Source: an uncultured Prevotella sp. (GTDB lineage Bacteria; Bacteroidota; Bacteroidia; Bacteroidales; Bacteroidaceae). Taken from it: a stretch of 9,128 nt of DNA. The stretch covers positions 1 through 9,128 of the forward strand of contig CAKQXI010000098.1 in the NCBI GenBank assembly GCA_934281565.1, in the 5' to 3' direction. The position numbers and the translations under genes are program-made. Below are positions 1 to 7,832 of the stretch, piece after piece; position 1 is the first letter of the stretch, and every line of letters starts with the position of its first letter. The notes under the pieces were generated by a model. The model was not told where the DNA came from, made no database searches, and saw nothing but the letters and a program-made list of their open reading frames with translations.

Positions 1-62
1 GACTGAAGGCAGGCTGGGATGAAGAGTACTTGTCAAAACTTTTGGAGGGCAGCGCAATTTAA
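1..62 (+). CDS. 3' end of an unidentified gene, partial at the window edge
   Basis: Reading from base 3, the plus strand is open for 19 codons and ends in TAA at 60-62, giving LKAGWDEEYLSKLLEGSAI. The composition (charged and hydrophobic residues in a helix-like pattern) looks like a real protein C-terminus, while the other two plus frames stop within 20 bases. The gene would run towards the cas operon and end 143 bases before the cas2 stop. The fragment is too short to assign a family, and chance openness over 19 codons is possible. The stop codon sits in the loop of the 46-74 hairpin, which fits a gene end. Confidence 0.35.
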   Translation, partial: LKAGWDEEYLSKLLEGSAI

Positions 63-74
63 TGCGTCTGCCCT
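46..74. terminator. Hairpin between convergent genes, possible terminator
   Basis: AGGGCAG plus CGCA (46-56) pairs with TGCG plus CTGCCCT (63-74), giving an 11-bp stem with one bulged T and a 6-base loop. It overlaps the stop of the partial plus-strand gene and lies beyond cas2 on the other strand, so it could end transcription from either side. Neither flank has a strong T-run, so factor-independent termination is not certain. Confidence 0.45.
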
Positions 75-157
75 GATGTGCGATAATATGTTTTCTATTA
101 TTCTACGATAACCCTTGATTTTATTGATGTTTCAGTAAGTCAAAGAGCGAAAATGAG

Positions 158-176
158 TTCTTTTATGGTAAAAGAA
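158..176 (-). terminator. Weak hairpin downstream of cas2
   Basis: TTCTTTT (158-164) and AAAAGAA (170-176) form a 7-bp A/T-rich stem with a 5-base loop, 30 bases beyond the cas2 stop in the direction of transcription. Only a loose T-rich stretch follows on the minus strand. It is a possible end of the cas transcript but a poor terminator on its own. Nothing else is seen between it and cas2 apart from a small inverted repeat around the cas2 stop (AACTTT 200-205, AAAGTT 212-217). Confidence 0.25.
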
Positions 177-205
177 GTAACCTGAAAAGGGACATCGACA
201 ACTTT

Positions 206-469
206 TTATAGAAAGTTATCTGTTGTCATTCTCTCTTTTCCAAGAATCTGTTTGTCCATGTTATACCCCATTTTGTTGGTGAATACGATTATGCTATCTT
301 CGTCTTCATCTATGATAGATTTCATACGCATTTTCAACTCACGGAGTTTTGCCTCGGAAAGTTCGCCTTCTAAAACGGAGTTTTGAATCCAACAGAGATA
401 TTGACGGCACAATTTTAGCATTTTGCCAACTCGCTTTTCGTTTATGTCATAAACAATGATTACATACAT
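206..469 (-). CDS. cas2: CRISPR adaptation protein Cas2
   Basis: This 87-residue protein has the normal length and N-terminal pattern of Cas2. The first beta strand, YVIIVYDI, carries the conserved acidic residue Asp8 and is followed by a helix containing RVGKMLKLCRQYL. The later strand SIIVFTNK fits the second half of the ferredoxin-like fold. Cas2 forms the dimer that bridges two Cas1 dimers in the spacer-integration complex. The start codon lies one base after the cas1 stop, so the two are almost certainly translated together. It is the last gene of the operon. No defect is visible. Confidence 0.95.
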   Translation of the reverse strand: MYVIIVYDINEKRVGKMLKLCRQYLCWIQNSVLEGELSEAKLRELKMRMKSIIDEDEDSIIVFTNKMGYNMDKQILGKERMTTDNFL

Positions 470-470
470 A

Positions 471-1487
471 TTACCAATACATTTTAAAAGGTTTGTACTC
501 TTCTATACCTAATATGTCCTTTAGTAGCTTGTAACATTCAAGTTTTATCAAATGCTTGTAGCTGACGTTTCGTCCCAAAGAGCGATGGCGGAATGTCTCA
601 TCATATCGTTCTTCCATGGCTTTGACAAAAATCTTCTTTCCCTTTTCATTGAGCAGGCATTTGTTTAGTTTCTTGTCGAAATGCGTGGAGTTTAAAGCAT
701 GCTTGTTGAGAACCTTGAAGATGACTCTATCTACGATGATTGGTTTGAATATCTCGGAGATGTCAAGGCACAGGGAGTACCGTCTTTCACCAGGTGTATG
801 CAAAAAGCTAATGGTAGGGGTGAGCTGTGTCTGATGAATAGCTCGTAAAGTTTCGGTATAGCACATCATATTGCCAAAAGAAATAAGGGCGTTTACCTCA
901 TTCTCTGGTGGCTGTTTGGTTCTCGAACCCATGTTGAAGTCATCAAGGATGATGTCAAAAGCTTCATAATATGCTTGACGGATGTTGCCCTCTATTCCCA
1001 TGATTTCATCCACTTCCTTAGTATCTGCAAGACTTTTTGTAAGGCTCTTAATCTTGTCAATAATGTATTGTAAGTCTTTTCCTCTCCTGTTGTAATAGTT
1101 CAAATTCATGACCATGTTCCATGCTGCGCCTTGGATAAACTTACGAGCTATCTCGACCCTTTTCTTCTTGTTTTGGTAAGCCGAGGTTTGAGCTAATAAA
1201 GCTTTGCCAGACAGGAGGCTTTCACGGGGCATGAAACTCCCAGTGTAGTTCTCGTAATAGTCGAAGAAATGAACAGGTATGCCTTTCTGACCAAGGAAAT
1301 TAAATAGGGCACTGTTAGCTCTAAGACTTCCAAAGGCATATAGCTCTGCTACATCTTCGATGGGAATATATCGAGGTTGCTGTTTGATTTCTTCTTTGTT
1401 CTCATCAAAAGTTACAGGTGTAAACTTCAAAGTATTATCCTTACGCTCCATGATGCCAGGATTGAATAGATAGAAACTTCTTTTCAT
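471..1487 (-). CDS. cas1: CRISPR integrase Cas1
   Basis: This 338-residue protein is a full-length Cas1, the metal-dependent integrase that inserts prespacers into the CRISPR array. The expected active-site residues are all present: Glu166 in GIEGNIRQ, His230 in SFLHTPGERR, and Asp242 and Glu245 in SLCLDISEIFKP. The N-terminal beta domain (about 1-85) and the alpha-helical catalytic domain are intact. The start is supported by a strong Shine-Dalgarno (AGGAGG, about 1495-1500) seven bases upstream. Its ATG overlaps a TGA in the ancestral cas4 frame as ATGA, which points to former translational coupling with cas4. Because the Shine-Dalgarno is strong, cas1 should be translated even though cas4 is damaged. 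Confidence 0.96.
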   Translation of the reverse strand: MKRSFYLFNPGIMERKDNTLKFTPVTFDENKEEIKQQPRYIPIEDVAELYAFGSLRANSALFNFLGQKGIPVHFFDYYENYTGSFMPRESLLSGKALLAQTSAYQNKKKRVEIARKFIQGAAWNMVMNLNYYNRRGKDLQYIIDKIKSLTKSLADTKEVDEIMGIEGNIRQAYYEAFDIILDDFNMGSRTKQPPENEVNALISFGNMMCYTETLRAIHQTQLTPTISFLHTPGERRYSLCLDISEIFKPIIVDRVIFKVLNKHALNSTHFDKKLNKCLLNEKGKKIFVKAMEERYDETFRHRSLGRNVSYKHLIKLECYKLLKDILGIEEYKPFKMYW

Positions 1488-1905
1488 TCTTCTTCCTCCT
1501 CTAATTCATTGGTGTAACAAAAATCGTAGTAGCTACATTTTTTGCAGATACCTTTTTTAATACGTGGTGGGCAAGCATCTTGTGATATGATTTTTTCAAT
1601 ATCTTTTCAAAAACGTACATGTAATACTTGAGTTGCCATTCATGAGCCTTGTCAACCTTGTTCGATTTCTTGATTTCATGAATAACCTTTCCCTTGGCAT
1701 CATAATAATCTACTTTGATACCATCTATCTCTACCTCTTCATATTTGGAAGTACGTTGAGGGTAGCTATATTCATGCACAAGTTTGCCCTCATAGACCAA
1801 GTCTGATTCTTGCTCCATGTTGATGCCATTGGCAAACAACCATAGTTTGCGATGGCACAGTTGGTAATAGTTAAAGTGAGTGCCAGTTATTGTCATAACT
1901 TTCAT
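1484..1905 (-). pseudogene. cas4: Broken cas4: internal deletion and frameshift
   Basis: Cas4 is a RecB-like iron-sulfur nuclease that trims prespacers and selects those with a correct PAM. The N-terminal part is recognisable: Cys17 in YYQLCHRKLW, His44, Asp66, Glu77 and Lys79 in HEIKKS, and the QLKYYMY motif at 91-97. After about residue 100 the reading frame leaves the family and stops at 1501-1503 after 134 residues. The expected tail is in the -1 frame: DIEKIISQDACPP, then GICKKCSYYDFCYTNE, which holds the three C-terminal cluster cysteines (codons at 1571-1573, 1544-1546 or 1535-1537, and 1517-1519). That frame ends in a TGA overlapping the cas1 ATG. Joining the two parts gives about 140 residues against roughly 165-175 remembered for the family, so about 30 codons are missing near 1601-1614. 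The 134-residue product would lack the cluster. The start could be either ATG at 1905 or 1896. Confidence 0.85.
1552..1558 (-). other. A AAA AAG slippery heptamer in the cas4 frame
   Basis: Read in the cas4 frame, the minus strand has TTA AAA AAG GTA, which contains A AAA AAG in the correct phase for -1 ribosomal slippage, the same heptamer used by E. coli dnaX. A -1 slip here continues as GICKKCSYYDFCYTNE and restores three of the C-terminal cysteines. The upstream CPP cysteine would stay lost. It may be only the A-rich Lys-Lys codons of the ancestral gene. Confidence 0.35.
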
Positions 1906-1912
1906 GTTAGGG

Positions 1913-1943
1913 GAGGGTGCATCATGGGCATAGATGCACCCTC
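1913..1943 (-). promoter_or_regulatory. Perfect hairpin between cas7 and cas4
   Basis: GAGGGTGCATC (1913-1923) and GATGCACCCTC (1933-1943) form a perfect 11-bp stem with a 9-base loop. It fills most of the 46-base gap between the cas7 stop and the cas4 start and ends seven bases before the cas4 ATG. No T-run follows on the minus strand, so it is not a classical terminator. By analogy with other operons, a hairpin here could protect the 3' end of an interference mRNA, attenuate the adaptation genes or hide the cas4 start. Which of these applies cannot be read from the sequence. Confidence 0.7.
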
Positions 1944-1951
1944 ATAGGATA

Positions 1952-3028
1952 TTACAATTGATTTTCGTAATCAAAATTCATCATTCTGTCAATCAAATCT
2001 TGCTTTGCTTTTTCAAGAGCATCCGCACATTCTGACTCCGTGACAATATAGTTGGCACATGGTAAGGTGACATAGGTGTTGGCACCTGCATTCTCGTCAA
2101 TTATGGGCTTAACCTTTGAATTAGACACATATTCTTCATTGTATTCAACGAGTTTGGCACGAATAGCTGCTGCAAGCGTGTTGGCATTGTCGCTAATGGC
2201 AATAGCCAAAGTCTCCATCAAGCTGAAAGTGCGAGATTGGTTAGAGGTGATATGCCAGTCAATCAAGGCATCTGCAATAGCAGGAATGATTTTCTCACGC
2301 TGTTCCTTTGGCATGAGCAGACTCTCTCCAAATGCGTTCTTAATAACTTTCCATCCATCAGCCTTGAGCTTTTCAACCATATCCGGAGTAATTTCTGGCT
2401 CAAGTTGGTTGGTGGAAACACAGAACAATCTTCTTAGGTCAATAGCAACATCATAAGTAAAGAAACCTGTGGCACGATTATTGTCTGGAATCCATTTGCG
2501 AAAAAGACTTCTATCACTACCATTTAGGAAGTTGCTTACTTGCTCGTCAGTCAAAGTTTGACCATTTGCATCTCTAACAATCACTTTATGAACATTCGGC
2601 TTGTCCGAGCGATCAAAAGAGATGTTCTCTTTAGGGACAGAAGCCAAAAGTGGATGCAAAGGCGTCATAGCGGAAATGCTGAAGGGGCTTCTGCGTTTAA
2701 CAGCTTTTTCCTTTCCACCTTTTGGAGTTCTCATCCAACCACCGAGAAGCTGGTCGGTATAGTGTGGATCACACACGGAAAGAACTTCCCCTTCTTTCAA
2801 AGCTCCTTTTTTATCTACATCGAAATAGAAAGTAGTAGGTGAAGGCTCCACATTGAGATCATCATTGAGTTTCTCTATGACGGAACGTTTTACCTGTTGA
2901 CCACTGGAGAAAGGAACTCTTACTTTAAACTGTGGGTCGTAATAAAACTTCTGTCCATCTTCTACGCAGAAAACAGTGAATGCGGCATGCTTAAGTCCAC
3001 GCATGTAAATAAACGGATTCTGTACCAT
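1952..3028 (-). CDS. cas7: Cascade backbone protein Cas7 (DevR family)
   Basis: This 358-residue protein is the repeated backbone subunit that coats the crRNA spacer in the type I Cascade complex. The N-terminus MVQNPFIYMRGLKHAAFTVF, the central stretch SPFSISAMTPLHPLLASVP and the later SNQSRTFSLMETLAIA fit the RAMP-type RNA-recognition fold of the DevR/Cas7 group. Its position next to cas8 agrees. The start is two bases after the cas8 stop with no clear Shine-Dalgarno, so coupled translation is likely. No frameshift or truncation is visible. It is the last interference gene before the hairpin at 1913-1943. Confidence 0.9.
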   Translation of the reverse strand: MVQNPFIYMRGLKHAAFTVFCVEDGQKFYYDPQFKVRVPFSSGQQVKRSVIEKLNDDLNVEPSPTTFYFDVDKKGALKEGEVLSVCDPHYTDQLLGGWMRTPKGGKEKAVKRRSPFSISAMTPLHPLLASVPKENISFDRSDKPNVHKVIVRDANGQTLTDEQVSNFLNGSDRSLFRKWIPDNNRATGFFTYDVAIDLRRLFCVSTNQLEPEITPDMVEKLKADGWKVIKNAFGESLLMPKEQREKIIPAIADALIDWHITSNQSRTFSLMETLAIAISDNANTLAAAIRAKLVEYNEEYVSNSKVKPIIDENAGANTYVTLPCANYIVTESECADALEKAKQDLIDRMMNFDYENQL

Positions 3029-3030
3029 AA

Positions 3031-4341
3031 TTATTTATCTTTAATTGTTTTATACTGGAAACGTACAAGAGTCAAGAAGTAAGGAACATTATCTGTTGGC
3101 ATACCATGAATCTCTTTAACGATATCCTTAAACTTATCAATGTCGGTAACAATTGATGTAACCTCGGTTGCAGCAGCAACAAACTGCTTTTTATTGGTGG
3201 TTCCAAGCACATTCTCTACTAAATTCTTGCGCTTGGTGCTGATAGCCTTGTCTTTGTCTGTAGACGCAGTATTCAGCAGTTCTGCTAACTCTAGAGATTT
3301 ATCCCATAATTCTTCGTTGTTCAACATAGCTAAAATCCAAATTTTATAAACGTTAATACTAATTTGTTCTTCGTCATTTTTAGGAGCCTTAGGTTGCTTC
3401 TTGTTCTCGATATAGTCCTTAAGCCCCTTTGGCTCCATGGCTTTTATGCCAATAGCTCCAACTGTACAAGCTGTCTTGAAACCTATAGCAGTTCCCCATA
3501 AAACTTCCGAGTTTCTACTATTGATGTCCCCAAACAATTTCTTGTATAACTGAATAGGTTTACGTATTCCCGACAAATCAAATGGGATAAAACCTATAGA
3601 TGTATTGGTTTGTCCAATACTATATATATATCCCATAAGTTTTGTATCCTTATATTTCCTTGAAATACCAATTAGCACCTTTGTCCATGTTTGGGTATCA
3701 ATACTTATAATGCCATCTTTATTTTGAATAAAAGGATTAAAACCCGCAAGTGAAGAGTTTGCATTGTAGAGTATTGCATCGTAGTAATGTGCAAGCCATT
3801 GCCCATTCCAAGTATTTATTTGATTGCCTTTTAACATCGATGTGTTGCTGAGGGTCTCACGGTACAAGTTCCATCCTTTATATATGTCTAACAAAATGTC
3901 TTTTTGCATAAAGAGTATGGAAAAACCACCTTGGACTCCAATTCCAAGGGCATCACCTATCCATGAAAGGTAGGTGTCTTTTGGGGGCAAAGTCAAAGTT
4001 AAGTCGGTTACTTGTCCTGATGTCGTAGCGCAAACATCTAATGATGGATATCCACGAGCAATACTTGCATCAGGATTAGTATCGTCTATTTTCTTTATTA
4101 ACTTTTCATATCTATCTTTTCTTTGTTCTGTTGTTTCGTATGGCTTCTTACCTTTAAGCATATCATCCCAACTGATTTTGGGATTTTCCAAAGGTGAGTT
4201 GCCTGCTGTCATCAGATACTTGTTATGGTCAAAAAACAAGGGATAGAACTGCTCCAAGAAGAACGATCGAGCATCATAGCTTGTTCCATATTCTTCATTG
4301 TAGGCATCAAGAAATATCTTTCCTATTGCTGATGTTATCAT
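3031..4341 (-). CDS. cas8: Cascade large subunit, Cas8-type
   Basis: This 436-residue protein is called Cas8 from its position between cas3 and cas7 and because the other Cascade subunits are accounted for; I see no diagnostic motif. Large subunits recognise the PAM, start R-loop formation and recruit Cas3. It is short for the family and has no visible zinc-finger cysteine cluster. The N-terminal part (about 1-300) is mixed alpha/beta, with LSWIGDALGIGVQGG at 125-139. The last 130 residues or so are lysine-rich and look helical, the usual place of the Cas11-like small-subunit region. No separate small-subunit gene exists, so an internal start in this region is possible (Met302 or Met339), though neither has a strong Shine-Dalgarno. 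The gene begins 37 bases after the cas3 stop. Confidence 0.82.
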   Translation of the reverse strand: MITSAIGKIFLDAYNEEYGTSYDARSFFLEQFYPLFFDHNKYLMTAGNSPLENPKISWDDMLKGKKPYETTEQRKDRYEKLIKKIDDTNPDASIARGYPSLDVCATTSGQVTDLTLTLPPKDTYLSWIGDALGIGVQGGFSILFMQKDILLDIYKGWNLYRETLSNTSMLKGNQINTWNGQWLAHYYDAILYNANSSLAGFNPFIQNKDGIISIDTQTWTKVLIGISRKYKDTKLMGYIYSIGQTNTSIGFIPFDLSGIRKPIQLYKKLFGDINSRNSEVLWGTAIGFKTACTVGAIGIKAMEPKGLKDYIENKKQPKAPKNDEEQISINVYKIWILAMLNNEELWDKSLELAELLNTASTDKDKAISTKRKNLVENVLGTTNKKQFVAAATEVTSIVTDIDKFKDIVKEIHGMPTDNVPYFLTLVRFQYKTIKDK

Positions 4342-4378
4342 AATCTATAAATATTTCAAATGATTGGTAATATTCTGT

Positions 4379-6487
4379 TTAACAAAATTCAAGCAATAAT
4401 CCCAATTCTTTATTATATCCATCATTGGGAATAACGAAAGGATGCATGCCTTTATCTAATTGCTCTAAATATCGATGAGCAATGGAGGGATAGTTCACTG
4501 GTATCTCTAAGCATACTCTGTCCAATGCGTTGGCTGATAGATAACGTTTTTTATCCTCTTTTTTGATGCATACGGCTGAGTTGAAGTCTAACGTTTCTAA
4601 CAAAGCAGATTTGGGATGGTGCCAAAGAGTTTTTAGTCGCCAACAGCCATCGGCAAAGGCAACTCCCGTATAGTCTATGTTCTCAAATTTTATGTTAGGA
4701 TAGACAGTATCAATCATTCTCTGTATGTCAGTTTCTTCCAATACATCTCCGTGATTAGGCAATACATCGTATGTATGTTGCAGCACTTCTTGGCTATATG
4801 GAAAAGCTTCATTTTTATCATTAGGCGGAGCGATGACATAAATTGGCTTGAAATGTCCAATGGTGTCTTTGCTTCGTTTTCTGTTGATTCTTCCAAATCG
4901 TTGGATCAAGGCATCAATCGGAGCACATTCTGTAATCATTACGTCAAAGTTGATGTCAAGGCTGACCTCCACAACTTGTGTAGAGACAACAATGCAAGGT
5001 TTATCTTGCAATGTATTGAACGTGTCTTTCAACTCGGTTTCGAGTCTTGCCCTATCACTTCGCTTGTAGCGACTATGGATAAGCATCTTTTTGACATGAG
5101 AGTATGGCTTCCCTATATCTTTATAAATCTCTTGTGCACGTTTTACTTGATTACATACATAGAGAACTTTTTGATTGTTTTTTATTGCACCAATAATAAT
5201 CTCAAGAGCCTCGTCTTTGTTTTCTAATTTGTAAATCTGATGTCGATTGAACGATTTGAGTATCTGGTCGTCCAATTTTACCTCATATACAGCATTGGAA
5301 CCTCCAAGAAGTTGCAAGATTTTTGCATATAACACAGATGGCATTGTTGCCGTTCCAACATGAACTCTACATCCTAATGAAACCAAAATCTCAATGATAC
5401 GCAATACGATAGCTTGAGTTATGTCTGAGTATGTATGTATTTCATCAAGAATTACATCACAACCTTTTAAGTCCATAACCATAGCCTCGTATCCTTTGAT
5501 GCCAAATACGATAGACATCATCTGATGGGGAGTCAGTACTTTTATGGAAGCTCCCACATGATGCTGCATGATACTCTCTTCTACTTTTTTATCTTCCATT
5601 ACCTCCAGATTAGAGGCTGCATGAAGCAGGTGAATTTGTGCATTCGTACCCTCCAAGTTTTCTTTAAACCTTTCGTACATTGCGTTGATGGATGCTTGGA
5701 ATGGCAATGTGTAGAATACACGGCCATGGCAACGTCTCAGAAGAAAGTCTGTTTTTCCTGCTCCTGTAGGTGCTGTGACTAAGGTGTGCTTCTTTTTACT
5801 ATCTACAGGTATCATCGATAATGGATATAATTTGCTTTGTCTGTTATAGAACGACAAGTCTGGCTTTATGAAAAGTTCTTCCGTTGGCATACTTACGCTT
5901 GGCTCCATTGCTGATGCCATGTGGTCGGAAGCCATGAGAAGCCCTCTCCAAGCAGAACACCCAGCTTTTCTTCCTTTACAGTAATCGACAGCGTAGTTAT
6001 AATTTTGTTCTGCCTCTTTTATACTAATGGGATGAGTCTTCAACCCAAGTGCTTCTAATATGTCCAAGGCTATGGGATACCAATCATGGAAGTCTTTTGA
6101 ATGCTCGGTAAAGCTGTTTTCTTGATCCAAATCCAATATGCCCAATTCACTAACATCATTGTGAATAGACTTATGATGGGCCACTATCATTTCAATAATA
6201 GCATCTCGATGTCCTTCTTCCACTAAAGAAATAAAGAACAAGGAAGCAATTTCGTGTCGGAACGCATAACCAGGCTTAGGGCTATAAGACTTGGACAAGG
6301 AGCGTTGAAAAATAGGCGAAACTTTCCCTATGTCATGGAGCAGGGCACCTTCGAGAGCGATTTGGGGATCTAACTCTAAATGCTTTGCCATGACACTCGC
6401 TATGTCAGCGACATTTTTAAGATGTTGATATAGGCTGATATGCCAATTTTGCTCACTTTTGGCTAATATGTCTTCATGTTTGTTCAT
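4379..6487 (-). CDS. cas3: Cas3 nuclease-helicase
   Basis: This is a full-length 702-residue effector nuclease with both domains in one chain. The N-terminal HD domain carries His51-Asp52 (GALLHDIGK), His78, the IVAHH motif ending at His105, and Asp188-His189. The superfamily 2 helicase follows, with Walker A APTGAGKT at 239-246, the DEIH box at 348-351, motif III GTATMPS at 378-384, STQVVEVSLD at 502-511 and QRFGRINR at 529-536. Cas3 is recruited to a full R-loop by Cascade and degrades the target strand while moving along it. The start chosen is the ATG at 6485-6487, whose ATGA overlaps the cas5 stop; an upstream TTG in frame at 6493 is less likely. All key residues are present, so interference looks functional. 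Confidence 0.96.
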   Translation of the reverse strand: MNKHEDILAKSEQNWHISLYQHLKNVADIASVMAKHLELDPQIALEGALLHDIGKVSPIFQRSLSKSYSPKPGYAFRHEIASLFFISLVEEGHRDAIIEMIVAHHKSIHNDVSELGILDLDQENSFTEHSKDFHDWYPIALDILEALGLKTHPISIKEAEQNYNYAVDYCKGRKAGCSAWRGLLMASDHMASAMEPSVSMPTEELFIKPDLSFYNRQSKLYPLSMIPVDSKKKHTLVTAPTGAGKTDFLLRRCHGRVFYTLPFQASINAMYERFKENLEGTNAQIHLLHAASNLEVMEDKKVEESIMQHHVGASIKVLTPHQMMSIVFGIKGYEAMVMDLKGCDVILDEIHTYSDITQAIVLRIIEILVSLGCRVHVGTATMPSVLYAKILQLLGGSNAVYEVKLDDQILKSFNRHQIYKLENKDEALEIIIGAIKNNQKVLYVCNQVKRAQEIYKDIGKPYSHVKKMLIHSRYKRSDRARLETELKDTFNTLQDKPCIVVSTQVVEVSLDINFDVMITECAPIDALIQRFGRINRKRSKDTIGHFKPIYVIAPPNDKNEAFPYSQEVLQHTYDVLPNHGDVLEETDIQRMIDTVYPNIKFENIDYTGVAFADGCWRLKTLWHHPKSALLETLDFNSAVCIKKEDKKRYLSANALDRVCLEIPVNYPSIAHRYLEQLDKGMHPFVIPNDGYNKELGLLLEFC

Positions 6488-7059
6488 TTGCAACTATTTT
6501 TAAATTCCAACAATGAGTTTCCGTTATATTCCAGCCAACCATACATGGGCAGATTGTTCATAAATCTGTTGTATCCCACTAAGAATGACTGCTCTGATTG
6601 TCCAAATCGCATCTCAAATCCTTGTAGATTGTCAAAATCTGATTCCTGGATACAGGGAAATTTAGCATCGGGTAGAAGAACATCTTCGTTTCTGCACAAA
6701 CAAATGTGTTGCTTTGATGCTTTTATAGCTTCTTCCTCATGTTCAAAAGCTAAAATCAATACAGGGTTTAGTAGTACAGAACGTTTGAGAACAGCACGGT
6801 TTCTATGAAATGCTTTGTTCTTATATTCCCATCCTCTGGCTTGTGTTACCTCTTGTTGCGAAGACATAGAACTATAATTTAGTTTATGTCTTAATATCTT
6901 ATGGATACCTGGTGTCGTCAACAATTCTGGAAATAGCTTTTTCTCAATACCTTCTATGATGGATGGTGTGAGAAATTGCTGGCTAAAGGTTTCTCCATCA
7001 CGGACAGCAGTCCATGGCTTGATAAATGCGAATTTACCTCTATATGTTACTATATACAT
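6484..7059 (-). CDS. cas5: Cascade subunit Cas5
   Basis: Cas5 caps the 5' handle of the crRNA in Cascade and contacts the large subunit. The 191-residue product begins MYIVTYRGKFAFIKPWTAVR, the typical first strand and loop of the RAMP fold. RDGETFSQQFLTPSIIEG follows, as in Bacteroidota Cas5 proteins. The frame is open further upstream to 7176, but that extension overlaps the end of cas6 and does not resemble Cas5. The ATG at 7057-7059 has a strong Shine-Dalgarno, GGGAGGA (7065-7071), five bases upstream, in the 17-base gap after cas6. The stop overlaps the cas3 start as ATGA. No defect is visible. Confidence 0.92.
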   Translation of the reverse strand: MYIVTYRGKFAFIKPWTAVRDGETFSQQFLTPSIIEGIEKKLFPELLTTPGIHKILRHKLNYSSMSSQQEVTQARGWEYKNKAFHRNRAVLKRSVLLNPVLILAFEHEEEAIKASKQHICLCRNEDVLLPDAKFPCIQESDFDNLQGFEMRFGQSEQSFLVGYNRFMNNLPMYGWLEYNGNSLLEFKNSCK

Positions 7060-7076
7060 AAGAATCCTCCCAATGA

Positions 7077-7736
7077 TTAATATATGGCTCCAAATCCGAT
7101 GCCTGTACAGTTGCCAATGCCGACATTCCAAGCAAAAAGCTTTGTCTCTGGTTTGGCTTTTATGATGACAGGACAAAAACTTGCTTTGTTCCCAATGTCG
7201 TGATACCGAACGAATTTTAATTTCTTTTTATCGAACGATGTGTCGAATTTTATTTCTAATGTTTCATCGTTTAAGCTAACTTCTTTCATTTTTGACAGCA
7301 GTGTCTCTTTGAGAAGTGAATTTGCTTCTTGGTCGTTGAAATTATATTGTTTTATAGTTCCATCTTCGATCTTTCGTTTTATGAAGATAGGACTGGCACA
7401 ATCGAATCGTTCACGATTTTCTAAGTCTGGTTCATCATCAATCATGATGTCGGTAACTGTTAGTCCACAAAACATTTCGGGATCATCTAATATCGTCTTT
7501 ATGATTTGCTTTATAATATGTTCATCATAAAAGCTTATAAACAGAGATGCTCCATTTGAAAAATCAAGTGCGTTGCCAACCTTTCTTCCTCCATTTAACC
7601 AAGAGAAAGAATATAGCGAGATTTTGTCATGAATGGAATTGTTGCCTATCCATTTATGAATTGTACCTACTAATTTTTGCTGATAGTTAAAAGGTACAGG
7701 ACTGGTGTTTGCCGTTGTTCTTAAATGTATTCTCAT
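7077..7736 (-). CDS. cas6: CRISPR RNA endonuclease Cas6
   Basis: This 219-residue protein is the first gene of the operon. Cas6 cuts the repeat RNA to leave an 8-nt 5' handle on each crRNA. The diagnostic feature is the C-terminal glycine-rich loop NVGIGNCTGIGFGAIY (204-219). His27 in GTIHKWIG is the likely general base, at the position usual for the family. Two ferredoxin-like halves fit the length. The start codon follows an A/T-rich leader without a Shine-Dalgarno, as is common in Bacteroidota. The predicted transcription start lies about 115 bases upstream, at the site matched by the spacer of the mini-array. Confidence 0.95.
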   Translation of the reverse strand: MRIHLRTTANTSPVPFNYQQKLVGTIHKWIGNNSIHDKISLYSFSWLNGGRKVGNALDFSNGASLFISFYDEHIIKQIIKTILDDPEMFCGLTVTDIMIDDEPDLENRERFDCASPIFIKRKIEDGTIKQYNFNDQEANSLLKETLLSKMKEVSLNDETLEIKFDTSFDKKKLKFVRYHDIGNKASFCPVIIKAKPETKLFAWNVGIGNCTGIGFGAIY

Positions 7737-7832
7737 TTTTATTTATTTTTTGATGGAACCTTTTATACGTTTGTTCTTGTTGAACTTCATCGTTAGATGG
7801 GCTTCATATGTCATATAAATAATGTTTTTAAT

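Noticed and set aside
4751..5227. A 158-codon plus-strand frame inside cas3.
   Set aside because: It is antisense to conserved helicase motifs, and its protein resembles no family; it is a shadow of cas3. The same applies to the other long antisense frames in the cas genes.
6488..6493. A TTG start for cas3 two codons upstream.
   Set aside because: The ATG at 6487 gives a standard ATGA overlap with the cas5 stop.
7060..7176. An N-terminal extension of cas5 up to 7176.
   Set aside because: It overlaps cas6 in another frame, does not resemble Cas5, and the ATG at 7059 has a strong Shine-Dalgarno and a typical Cas5 start.
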